Shown: positions 1 through 11,100 of the stretch, in pieces
Numbering within the stretch: the first letter of the stretch is position 1
Layout of the letters: every line of letters starts with the position of its first letter
From: Paramecium sonneborni
Taxonomy: Eukaryota; Ciliophora; Oligohymenophorea; Peniculida; Parameciidae
Direction of reading: 5' to 3'
DNA length: 64,000 nucleotides
Assembly: GCA_905182985.1 (NCBI GenBank)
Contig: CAJJDN010000066.1
Location: 339,076 to 403,075, forward strand
Translations under genes and position numbers: made by a program
The notes under the pieces: model-generated
What the model saw: the letters and a program-made list of their open reading frames with translations, nothing else
Database searches by the model: none
Told to the model about the DNA's origin: nothing

Positions 1-166
1 AGAAGGAAAAAAAGAGGGAATTATAAATAATGTAAAAAAATAAAAAAGTTCATCCTCTGAAAGTAGTAGTGAGGATTCAAGTAGCAGTGATAGTGATAGT
101 GATTCATCAGGTTCATCATAAAAAAGAAGAAAAAGTAGATCTAAGGAAAAAAAATAAAAAAAATGA
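1..166 (+). CDS. C-terminus of a Ser/Asp-rich, Lys/Arg-tailed protein (5' truncated)
   Basis: The frame beginning at base 2 is open from the window edge to TGA at 164-166. It encodes a run of serines alternating with aspartates and glutamates, then a basic tail rich in Lys, Arg and Ser. This composition is typical of nuclear phosphoproteins, splicing-associated proteins or casein kinase 2 substrates, but no domain is present in the visible part, so no function is assigned. The N-terminus lies outside the window. The next gene starts 30 bases downstream on the same strand. Confidence 0.6.
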
Positions 167-196
167 ATTTTATACATTAAAAATAATTATTTATAA

Positions 197-1762
197 ATGA
201 GTAATAAAAAAAAAAATACTTCCAAAATAGATGACGATTATGATGATGTGGGATATTTCTGTTCATGGTTTAAAAAAAAGAATTAGAAAAATATCAATAT
301 TGAATAAAGCAAACTATCAATTAATAAATAAGCGAGACTCTCTCTCTATTAATCTGCTTTGGATACCAGTAAACATTAAGGTATATCATAATTCAATTAA
401 TTAAATTCAACTAATTCTGAATTATAAAGATAGAATACTGAAGCATCACCTTTTGTAAGCAGTTTTGTAGTTTCAATCTTTGAAAATAATTACCCTTAAA
501 ATTAATTGTTCTAACTCAAAAATATTTAAAGCGGAGACACTATTTTTGCTAAAATTACATCAACCAATATCGATGTTCCTAAATAAATAAATATTAATTT
601 AAATGAAGACATCTGTAGCAATTATAAAATTTCAGATTAGATAGCAAAATATATTGCCTTAAGAATTAATGATTAAATAAATTCATTAGCTGAATTGGGA
701 TGTGGGGATGGAGGAAACACAGTTTAAGTATGATATGAAATAAATAAAAGTTTGCTAAATATTTAGACTTTGTGATTGCAATTGATAAATCTACTGAAGC
801 ATGCATAAAAACTAGAAAAAATTGTGATAAAAGTCTTTCAAAACAAGATCTTTTAAATCCTAAAGTAGAAATCGTAAATTCTGATATCTTTAAACTAAAA
901 CGACGTTTACCTTTTGATAGTATTTTTATAAATCCAACAATTAATGCAGAATCAACTTAATATTGTAAAGATTTATTAAAAGACTGTTAACCTAATTTAT
1001 AATAACTACTTAAGATGATTTCAGATTAAATAGAAAACTTAATTATTTAATTTCCAGCTTAAATTGATTATTCATAATTACCATTGCTATTAAATATAAA
1101 TCAATAATATCAAAATAACTCCTAACACAAATTCTAATCATAAATTACAAAATTAAATTAATAGCAGTAATTTATTGCTCATTGTTCATTAGAAATTGAA
1201 AAAATTTATGTTAACGGAATACATGTTTAAAATATTATTTATTACGGAAAGATTGCAAATATCACAAGAGAGGAATTAAGATCATTATTAACAATTTAAT
1301 TATAAAATTAAGAAGTTAAACCAGAAGCAATCCATCATGTTATCACGAAATTGAAAGATAAAATAGGTATATATTCAATTATTTATTAGAACTTAGGTAG
1401 CTTAGAAGTTGTTTATGAATTACTTTAAGCATAAAGCTTTAAGTACAATATCGACAAATTTTTAGAAGTAGTTTGTGATAAATATAAATTAGACTATGGT
1501 GAATATGCATTCATTCTTTATTAAAAATTATCAAAGTAATAGATGTGTTTAATTTTAATTTAGAGAATTTTCATATCACACTTTTAATTAAAATTGTAAA
1601 CTAAGGGATTCAATAAATGAATAATAAGAATCTGATTATGCATATAGCCCAAAGTTCTCATATAATTTAAATGGATTTTAAATGGGATCAAATTCAATCG
1701 ATGAAAATGAAGACATAGAAGCTTTAGGATTAAGTTAAAATGATCAACAACAATAAATATGA
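197..1762 (+). CDS. TGS1-like RNA cap guanosine-N2 methyltransferase domain protein
   Basis: The start is ATG 197 and the stop TGA 1760-1762. Removing introns at 728-750 (23 nt) and 1536-1563 (28 nt) gives 504 residues in one frame. A class I methyltransferase glycine motif, AELGCGDGGNTVQFA, sits near residue 165. It is followed by VIAID (the acidic end of strand 2) and later SDIF and FDSIFINP, in the order seen in trimethylguanosine synthase. That family hypermethylates m7G caps of snRNA and snoRNA in the nucleus. The usual catalytic SPPWGG-type motif is replaced by NPT, so substrate or activity may differ. A long Gln-rich N-terminus and an extra C-terminal helical region flank the domain. 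The assignment is by motif order and is moderately sure. Confidence 0.65.
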
Positions 1763-1769
1763 AATGATT

Positions 1770-3900
1770 TCATTTAATATATTTCTTAATCAAAACTTTT
1801 AGTTACTCTATTCTAACAGGTTTAATTATATAATCTTTCATACCACTCTCCAAAGCTTTACTTAAATTATCTTCTGTATCATAGGCTGAACACATTATTA
1901 TATTTAATTTGTTGTCTATCTACAATAATGAAGTAGAAGTTTAATATCCATTTAATCCTGGCATTTCAATATCCATTAAGATTATCTTATATTGTTCTTG
2001 TTATTAAAGTAATCTTTTCTTAATTTAATTTATGGCTTGATAACCATCATAAACAATATCACTTTCAAATCCTAGATTTTTAATCAATAAATTCAAAGAA
2101 ATCAAATTGAAAGCTACATCATCACAAATTAGAATCTAAGACAAAGATTCACTTTAAATTAATTTTTAAGAAAAAAATGTTTATGTCCACAATGGAATCT
2201 AATGCTACTCTTATATTACATTATCTATATCAATTTGATTTAAAGACACAACTTATTCAAATTTAATTGAAGTATCTTTTTATTTAATGCCAAAAGATGT
2301 TATTTAGTTATTAATTCGGAAACTAATTTTTGTAAACAATCCTTCCTTACTTCTTATTTTAAAATATGATTTTTTAGAATAGGCTAATTCATTGCTCATC
2401 CTACTTCCTATTGTAAATCCTAATCCAACATATTTTGTAGTAAAATTCTTTAATTAATGATATATATCATTATCAATACAAGTATGAATAATATTGTTAA
2501 TGGCATCTAATTCTGTCTTTGCTATTCCTCTTCCTGTATCATGAACTATAAATTTAATAAAATTATCTTTGATTATTCCTGATGATTTTTATTTACTTTT
2601 TGCAGTAATACAAATAACATCATTTTCCCTTGTAAATTTAAGGGAATTATTTATTAAATTTACTAATAACTACAATATTCTTTCTGGATCATTATAAATT
2701 ACATGATTTTCAAGAGAATCATAAATAGAGAATATCAATTTAATACCTTTTTTTGAACAAATCTCACTGTAATATTCCTCTAATTATCTAAACAACTCTT
2801 TTATTTAAAAATCTCTTATATTTAATTAAAATGTTCCAAGACCAAATGAAGCATAATCTAAAATATCATTAATTTAATGCATTAATAATTTATTTGACAC
2901 TATAGCAGGATTTAAATAGTTTTATATGAGTTATGATGAGATTGATTATGTTTTTAATGCTTAAAGTAAAGTAAGTGAACAATTAAGGGGCGTTCTCAAT
3001 TCATGAGAAAAAGAATTAAAATGTAATGTTTAAAACTTCTATTTTTAAATGTATTATTATAATCTTTCATTTTCTGTAATATCATAGATGAAAAGTAAAT
3101 ATCCACTTTGATTTATGAGATTAGCAATTTTACAGAATTACAATTCAATAACTTTTTCTCCATGATTTGATGTAAGATTGACTTTCATTTTATTAGCTTT
3201 AATTAAGATTCTTTACTCTAAACTATAATAAAATATTATGATTACAGATTATTCATTTATGTATCAGAAAATAGCGATTAAAGTAATTATCTGAAATCAG
3301 AACTTGAAAATTGAGTCTTTTTTTATTTATTAGGTAAAAATTAAGATTCCAATTTCTTTTCACTCATAGATTGAAATCGCTTAAGATTCTATTCAGCTGA
3401 AGCTATTAAACTTTCTATCATTTTGCAATCAGCTTTTTATAATAAATGTTTTTGTGAAGCTCTATACTTAATTTCTTTATGTTGAGTATTGAAATTTTCA
3501 TCCTGTTCAATTGCTCTATGAATAATAAAGTAATTTACTTCATAATAATCTATTACAATTGATTCATTGCTTAATTGTATGAATTTATTAAACATAATTT
3601 CTAAGCTTTATCATTCATATATTGAATCTCAAGGTTTTAATTGAAGTAGATAATTCCTTACTTACTATGGTTTAATATAAAGATTAATTCATCTCTTGTG
3701 ATTAAATCTATTTTTTTGTTTGAAGATGCTGAATCTGGTGGGACAGTTGAATATGAATGGAAAACATCATTAGAAGTTGAATGTTTATGAATTATTTATT
3801 ATTAGTTCTATGATATTCTAATGATTAAGATAATAATAAAAATCAATGAAGTTATTGTGTATTAATGAATTTATGAATTTTGAAATTGTATTTCAATCAT
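1770..3900 (-). CDS. Hybrid sensor histidine kinase (PAS-HisKA-HATPase-receiver)
   Basis: The start is ATG at 3900-3898 and the stop TGA at 1772-1770. Introns at 3433-3467 (35 nt) and 3223-3245 (23 nt) are removed, giving 690 residues. The N-terminus has one hydrophobic segment, then PAS-like sequence. The phospho-acceptor motif SHELRTPLN places His near residue 280. The ATPase part carries an N-box-like LVNLINNSLKFT, a G1-like HDTGRGIA and a degenerate G2 box (YVGLGFTIG). The receiver domain has ICDD, MDIEMPG with phospho-acceptor Asp near residue 624, and the conserved Lys-Pro near 674. In this family phosphate passes from His to Asp in response to a sensed signal. Its start codon overlaps that proposed for the divergent + gene. 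Confidence 0.88.
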
Positions 3901-4859
3901 GCAATAAAGAAGAGTAGATAATTAAAGATACTTTAGTTACTAGTTCTAGCGTTCGTAATATAATAAAAGTAAGTATTTGTAAATGTTAAATGAATTTAGT
4001 GATGTAAAAGTTTGTCTAATTTCAGAAACAAGTTGCATTTAAAAAAGGAATTATAACAAAATAATATATTAAGAAAGCTTAATACTTCTGTAGATTGCTA
4101 ATTAAAAAAGTATGTTTAATAAAGCAATGGTAAATCTTACTACTTACAATATTAAGTTCATATTTGAAAGAGAATCCATAAGATTTAAAGTTGCATCTGT
4201 TCCAATAACCAGATTTATTGATAAGGCAATCCAAATATTCATCAATTTTTTATACGTAAATTATATCACATTAATTAATTAACAATGGAAACAAAAACAT
4301 GGATTTTGATATTAAGATGGATTAATATTGTAGCTGCGTATAATTTTAGAATTAAAAAAAAACTAGAATAGTAATTGGAGCTATGGGGATCTATCAATTA
4401 GTTACTTTTTAAGTTTTTTAAGATTTTCATTACTATGAAATTTGGAGTATTTTCACTCCTATATATTCATTGTAAACTATTTCATTTTATAAATTCAGGA
4501 TTTTTTGTGGCCTTTTATTGGCAATAGAATTTAAGAAAGATTTCATTGCAGACTAATTTTAATTTATGATGAGTTGTTTTGGAAGAGGCGTATTTTATAT
4601 ATTGTATAAAATAAAAAATTATATAAAATAGTTTGGGTTCAGTAGTGTCTTATTAACCTACAGGTGGATCATCATAATAAGTGTAAAATAATATTATAGA
4701 ATATAGGGCTGGATGGATTTGGGGATTGACTTTATGGCTTGTTGGAATATTTTATGTTATTATTCATTTTGTTGGACCCAAGAGTGCGACTGCAGGTTTG
4801 AAAGATGTATTACTTTTCTTTAAATTTAGGCTGTTGGTGCAGAATATGGAACAGCTTGA
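3899..4859 (+). CDS. Uncertain membrane protein with a conserved-looking C-terminal segment
   Basis: With introns of 31, 28 and 23 nt the frame closes from ATG 3899 to TGA 4857-4859 (292 residues). The last about 75 residues are convincing: a Gly/Ser/Gln linker, then a Trp-rich transmembrane helix (GWIWGLTLWLVGIFYVIIHF), then a short tail GPKSATAGLKDAVG. The first 200 codons are weakly supported in composition. The proposed ATG shares two bases with the start codon of the minus-strand histidine kinase, so the true start may be further downstream (for example near 4568, where MSCFGRG begins). I do not recognise the protein. Confidence 0.35.
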
Positions 4860-4907
4860 AAATTATGAATAAAAATATATATATATAAATAACAAAATTT
4901 TATATTT

Positions 4908-6179
4908 ATGTAAAATCTACTCAAAAGTTATTCATAATTGTGGGTAAATCAAATAAAATACGAATTCAGACAGTATTATACATATTTATGAATTAGTGTA
5001 TCAATACGCAGTAAAACAAATAGCAGACATAGATATTATGCTACAAAACCTTAACAATTTTACAGATTTTATGAAATGAGAAAAAAATTTGATTTCAAGA
5101 ATGATGACTTGACTTTTCCTATCAATATACCATTAAAATAGAGGTATTCATTAAGATGATTAAATTAAGATATGCATATCGTCCATAAAGGTAATTTAAG
5201 AAAGCTACACCATAAAATGATTATCTTAATACAGAAATTATGAGTGGCAATGAAATTCTTTTATATTTAGAATAATTGGATAATCTTAGAATTAATGAGA
5301 TTTTAAATAGTCTTGAGAGATTGCATAAATTCAATAAAGGATGTATGAATATATTAAATATTAGAATTTAATCTTATTGAGCATCCTTGGGTTAAAGCTG
5401 CATTAGATAAAGCATTTTTAGAACATAATCATCTTACTAAAACATAATTCATATAATTATTAAACATTTATAGTAATTATGGTATAGAAACACCAGAGGT
5501 TTGGATAAAGTTTGAAGAAAGAATGTTAAAGTAATATTAAATAATATTTTATAGACTTTTACCAAATATTCCTGCTAAATTATTTGGAGAATGTGTTAGA
5601 TTATTTATGGAAAAATCAGAAAGATCATCTGATGAATTCAAAAAACAAATGAGTTTAGTTATTCCAGTTCATTTAAATAAAATGTCTCCATAAGCAACTG
5701 CAAAAGCATTTGAGATGGTTTACAAATATAATTTAATGACTGATTACTTATTTTTTGATCATTTCCATTTTATTTTAAGAAAAAGATTTAAATGGTTTTT
5801 AATGGAACGAGCTTGTCCATTAATGTTAAGATTATTAAGAGAAGCTAATTTTGAGGTAAAAATTAATATTTATTTTTAGACATGTGAATTTTTATGGCCT
5901 GAAGTTTATAAATAGCTTGACGCTGAATTAGATAGAATTCCAAAAGATTAATGCGCTCCTATAAGAGATGAATTAGTAAAGATTGGTGAGGCTTTTCCTA
6001 GTCATTCATAATATAATAATATTATTATAGCTAAAAAGATAGGTGCTAGAGCTACTTGGGAAGCTACACTTGGAGGATAAGCCAGAAGATTAAGCTTAGT
6101 AGAAATTGTTAAAAATGATATCCTATATTTCAAAGAAAAATAAAAGTTATTTAGAAGTTAAAGTTAACAGAGTCCTTGA
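4908..6179 (+). CDS. Probable mitochondrial helical-repeat protein, function unknown
   Basis: The start is ATG 4908 and the stop TGA 6177-6179. Five introns of 22-26 nt give 383 residues. The N-terminus (MQNLLKSYSQLW..., rich in Arg, Lys, Ser and Tyr, few acids) looks like a mitochondrial presequence. The rest is alpha-helical with repeated 30-40 residue units such as TPEVWIKFEERML, PAKLFGECVRLFMEKS and SPQATAKAFEMVYKYNLM. Their spacing recalls heptatricopeptide/RAP-type RNA-binding or mitoribosomal proteins of protists. That link is inference. One candidate intron (5531-5554, 24 nt) is a multiple of three without a stop and could also be retained as eight codons. Confidence 0.7.
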
Positions 6180-6444
6180 ATATTATTATAAAATTGTAAA
6201 ATATTAATTTATAACATTATCAAAATAATTGTTAATATTTGATATGATTTATCATATATTTCTTTGTTTATATTTATATCAACGAATTAGTCTCATAGAA
6301 TTTGTTGATTAGATATAAAAATTATTATTAAATTATCAAAATTAAAAAGAAAATAATTCCATAGAATAAAACTTTATTTTATGTTTGAAAAATAGAATAA
6401 TTTGATTTATTAACATTAATTAAACTTAAAATCTTTAATAATTA

Positions 6445-7973
6445 ATGTCATAATAAGAACTTGAAAAATCCCTCGAGCTACTAGATTTGACAAAGCCTTT
6501 TATATATAAGGATTTAATTAGTCCTTCTATTGCTAATGCTTTTTGTTATACACTCCAATAAATGCCTGCAGCTATCACAATTTATTTTTTGGAGTAGACC
6601 TAAAATTAATTACATGTAGCTACATTTGGAGTTGGCACTATATTTTATTAAGCCTTTGGATTTAGTGTAATGAATGGAATATCTAGTGTATCAATTTAAA
6701 AATAGCATAGGGTTTATAAGCTTTAGCATCTTAAGCTATTGGTGCGTAAAAATTTTAATTTTGTGGTAAATTGTATTATTAATCAATTTTCATTTGTTGC
6801 ATTTTAATTATACCAGTAGCATTAATCCTGTATTTTTCTGAAGACATTATGCTTTCCATTAAAATGTAATTATTTTTTAATCTTAGTGAATAAGAATTAG
6901 CTGCAGCAACTGGTCTTTTGAATAAAGGAATGATTTCAGTCATTTTTTTTGAAGGAATATTTGCACAGACTAAGGCATTTTTAAATGCTTAGAACCTTTA
7001 TCAGTATTATAAAAATATATAATAGTCTATCAGTCTATACTCATTTTATATCCTGTTTCTTATCTTTACTATTTAATTACTTTTTTATTTCAATCTTAGA
7101 GATGTAGTTATTAGGAGGAATTATTGCAAGAAATCTTCTTGAAATTTCAAACAATTTGATTGTAGTTTACTTAATTAAGGTATATTATAATATAAACATA
7201 AATAGAGATTGAACTGTTGTAAAGAAACTCTAATCAAATTTGAATGGACAGTACTAGATGGTTCATTTAAATTTTTCAAAACTGCTTTACCAATAGGATC
7301 AATATTTTGGTATGAAAGTATTTGTTTTGAAATATTCTAAATCTAAGTGAATTATTTACCATCTTTGTTATTAAGTTTAAATGTTTTAATGTACACAGTG
7401 GCATTGCTTGTTTATTAATTTAGTTATGGAATATCTATTGCTGCAACTACATTTGCTGGAAATGCTATGGGAGCAAAATAAGTGAAAATGGCTAAGCAAT
7501 ATACAATTGGATCATTTGTTTTGTTAGGAGGGTTTCTTATTATTTGTCTAATGTTAATTATTGGATTCTAGTAGTAAATTGTTAAATTTTTAACATCTGA
7601 AGTTGAGATGGAAGAATTATTTATAAAATTCTTACCTGTTTTACTTATATAAATTGTAGTTGATGGTGTTTAAGCTATAGTTTCTGGAATAGTGAAAGTT
7701 ATAGGTAAAGAGCATTTTGCATCTAAATCTATGATGTTTTGTTACATAGTTTTTGGATAACCTGTAGCATACATAATGACTTATCTTTTAGATTATGAAT
7801 TAGCAGGAGTTTGGTGGGGAATGATTGTCGCAGCTTCGACATATTCATTCTTATAAATATATATTATGTTGAAAAGTGATTGGTATCATTTGTCAAATGA
7901 AATAAATAATAAAATTGATTCTTTAGGGGATCATCATAATGATACAGAATTGTAGTTATTAGATAAAGTTTGA
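6445..7973 (+). CDS. MATE-family multidrug/toxin efflux transporter
   Basis: The start is ATG 6445 and the stop TGA 7971-7973. Introns of 20 nt (6686-6705), 22 nt and 26 nt are removed, giving 486 residues. About twelve hydrophobic helices are present in two halves. Family-like motifs include NGISTQGLQALASQAIGA in the first half and IAATTFAGNAMGAKQ in the second, the usual internal repeat of MATE proteins. These antiporters export organic cations and conjugates using Na+ or H+ gradients across the plasma or vacuolar membrane. Length and topology are normal for eukaryotic MATEs (450-550 residues). Specificity cannot be read from sequence. Confidence 0.88.
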
Positions 7974-8100
7974 TGTAATATATATTCTTGTTATTTAATA
8001 TTATATATGCAACCAAAAAATATCAGAATTTATCATCCTTTTTATCTTTTTATTTTAATAAACACTTCTTATAAATCGACTTATATTATAAAATTTAAAA

Positions 8101-11100
8101 ATGCAAGATATTTCCGCATTAGAAAATTTATTATTAAAACCATAAGAAGAAGCATTTAAGTATTTAGTTAAAGGATCTGATGAATATTATTACTTTTTTT
8201 TTCTGAAACTCTTTCATCAAAAAGGAGCTAATTTATCTATAGATGAAAAAGAATAATTAAAGGAATTTATTTCTAGAGATACAGAATTAGCAGAAAATAT
8301 AAAAAAAAGAAAGCTTTTTACTTAGCTAGATAAATACTAAAATGATAATTATAGAAGAAATAAACTTTTAGGATTGTTTAGAGAATATGTATTTAAGATT
8401 GAATATAATGATGATGTAGAACCTCAACAATATTATTTTAGTGATGTTTCAAGGTAATTATTTATATAATTTTTAGAGAAGAAGAAGAAGTAGAACCAGA
8501 ATTAGAAGAAAATTAAGATATCGAAAATTAAAATGAAGAAAACATAAAAATTAAAAAATCTAATAGTTAAGTTTCAGAAGATCAGGAATAATAATCATCA
8601 AAGGATAAGAAATCTTAAGATTTGGAACAAGAAATTGATTAACAAGAATAAGTAATTGATTATCAAGAATAAGAAATTGATTAACAAGAATAAGGAATTG
8701 ATTAACAAGAATAAGTAATTGATTAACAAGAATCAGAAATTTAACAAGAAAATCAATAAATAAATGAAGATAAAGAAAACTTATAAGATAACAATGATGA
8801 CAATGATAAGTGTTCTAATGAAATTATTGAGGTATAAGAAGAGGAAATGGAATATGAAAAATATTATCCTTCTTAATTAGATCAAGCATCCATTAGTTTG
8901 ACTACTTTCTTAAATAAAGCGCTTTAATATCCATCAGTTTATTTAAGTTATCTTCAGTCTCAATATTATTATCTTATAGATTTAGATCACTTATTATAAT
9001 CAAAAGATGTTTCATCAATTGAAACATATTTGGATAGAGCTTCAAACTTAGATTAGTAACTATTATAAATTATATTTAAGGAATCAAGAAGTTATTAAAT
9101 TGTTTTAGTTTCTTTTAAATCAAAAAAAATAATCAAACAAATTATACAATTTTCTACCAAAGTTATCTGAAACCTAATTGGATTAATTATTATAAATTTA
9201 TCCTAAATTGTTGGACGATAAAGATTTTGTGACAATTTACTATTAAATTAAATTTGAAAGAAAAATAACCTAATTTAAAGAAGATAAATAAGAATTGTAT
9301 AAATTAAAAGAGACTACAACAGAATTCTTTTTTAAATTGTCTTCAAAGTTTTAAGATTTAAAAATTTAACATTTAAATTCCTTAATTGAGTATGGAACTT
9401 AAAATAATATACAAATTAAATAAGAATTAATAATTGAATGGTTGAAATATCATTAATCTATTTTTAATTCTTTAAATGACGATTAGTAAGCGAATGAAGA
9501 TTAAAGAATTGTTTATTTAGTAGGAAATAATTATGAATTTAAAATTTTTAAGAGTTATTTATAAACTTATTTAAAGAATAATGAAAACTTAAGTTTTCTT
9601 TCTTAATATGTATAAAATAAGATTTTAGATTAATTGGAAGCTGAATTAAAATTATATTAAGGAAAATAAATAGAACATATTTCAAAGATATTGCCATAAT
9701 ATAAGCTTGAAAGAATGAATAATGAAAAGATTTTAGAGATTTTAGATACGAACAAAAAATATTTTAAACATGGGTAAATAATTATTAATATATTTTAAGT
9801 GAATAAGTGAGTTTGTAGTGTAAATTAAAAAATATTTAAAAATTATCCATTAAAATATTTTAGATAAATTGTGAAAATTATTGTCTTTTAAATGAGAGGA
9901 ATGCAAATATTGATATATCTTTAGATGGAATAATTCCAAATGAAGAGATAGAATTTACTTATGAATAAGCTCCGATTGAAATATTCTTTAAAGAATATTC
10001 TTTTGATACAATAACTAATACTAAATTTGGTGCATATGTGATTGAATTTATAGGAAGTGGTCTTTATGCAAAAGCATTTGTTGTTAAAGGAAGATTAATC
10101 TTAGAAAATACAATAACTTCAGCTGGACATTCTTTAAAAATTTTTGATGAAAAATAAGAACTTTGTAAAGGTGAAGGAACAGGAGTATGGATTGAGTCAA
10201 AGTTCTATTAAATAGATGAAAGAAATGAGATTATGATACCTTTTTCTGTAAATCGTAAAAATATTAATTGTATTATTGTACATGAAAATTATGCAGAAGT
10301 TTAAGTGATTACTCTAGAAATTGAAAAATATGAATTAAATTGTTTATTCTTTATTGATTAAGAATAAATAATATCTGAAACAGATTGTTCTATTACAATT
10401 TATCCAGAACTTACAGTTGCTAATAAATCAATAGATATTGGATTATTGAAAAATACAAAGATTAAAGTATAATCAAAAAGTTAATCAAATGTTATTAGTT
10501 ATGATTAAACTGAGGAAGCTTAATTTTAAAATCGTTAACCTTATTCTTTTTAAATGAGAAATCTTTCAAATTTGAATTAAACAAAGATTATAGTTTTTGG
10601 ATAAATTAAGTCAATGACAGAAAATAAATTAATTGATTTATAGTTTGAATTTAATATCAATTATTATTATGAATCAATGTTATGCAAATAATACATAAAA
10701 TATACTGAATAAAATGGATATGAATTAGCTGTTATAGGAAGGAATGGAGAAACATATGAAAATTTATTATTTGAAATTACATTCTTATCTATATACACAA
10801 CTTAATCAATAGTAGTAAAATTAAAAACTGATGGTTAAGGCAAGATATTATTAGGATAATTAGATGGAATTATATCATTAAGTTCATCATGTTTATCATC
10901 AAATTCATAATTAACTCCACCTTAATTAAAATATACATTTTTAAAAACAGATTAATAAAAGAATTCTATTTAAATTGAAAAATAAGAAATATATGAAAAA
11001 GATTTATTAAAATGTGTTTAATTTAAAATTGAACAAACAGAAGAGAAATATTTAGTTTTAGTAATAGCATCTCAATTTCTTCATCCATAAAATCTATATA

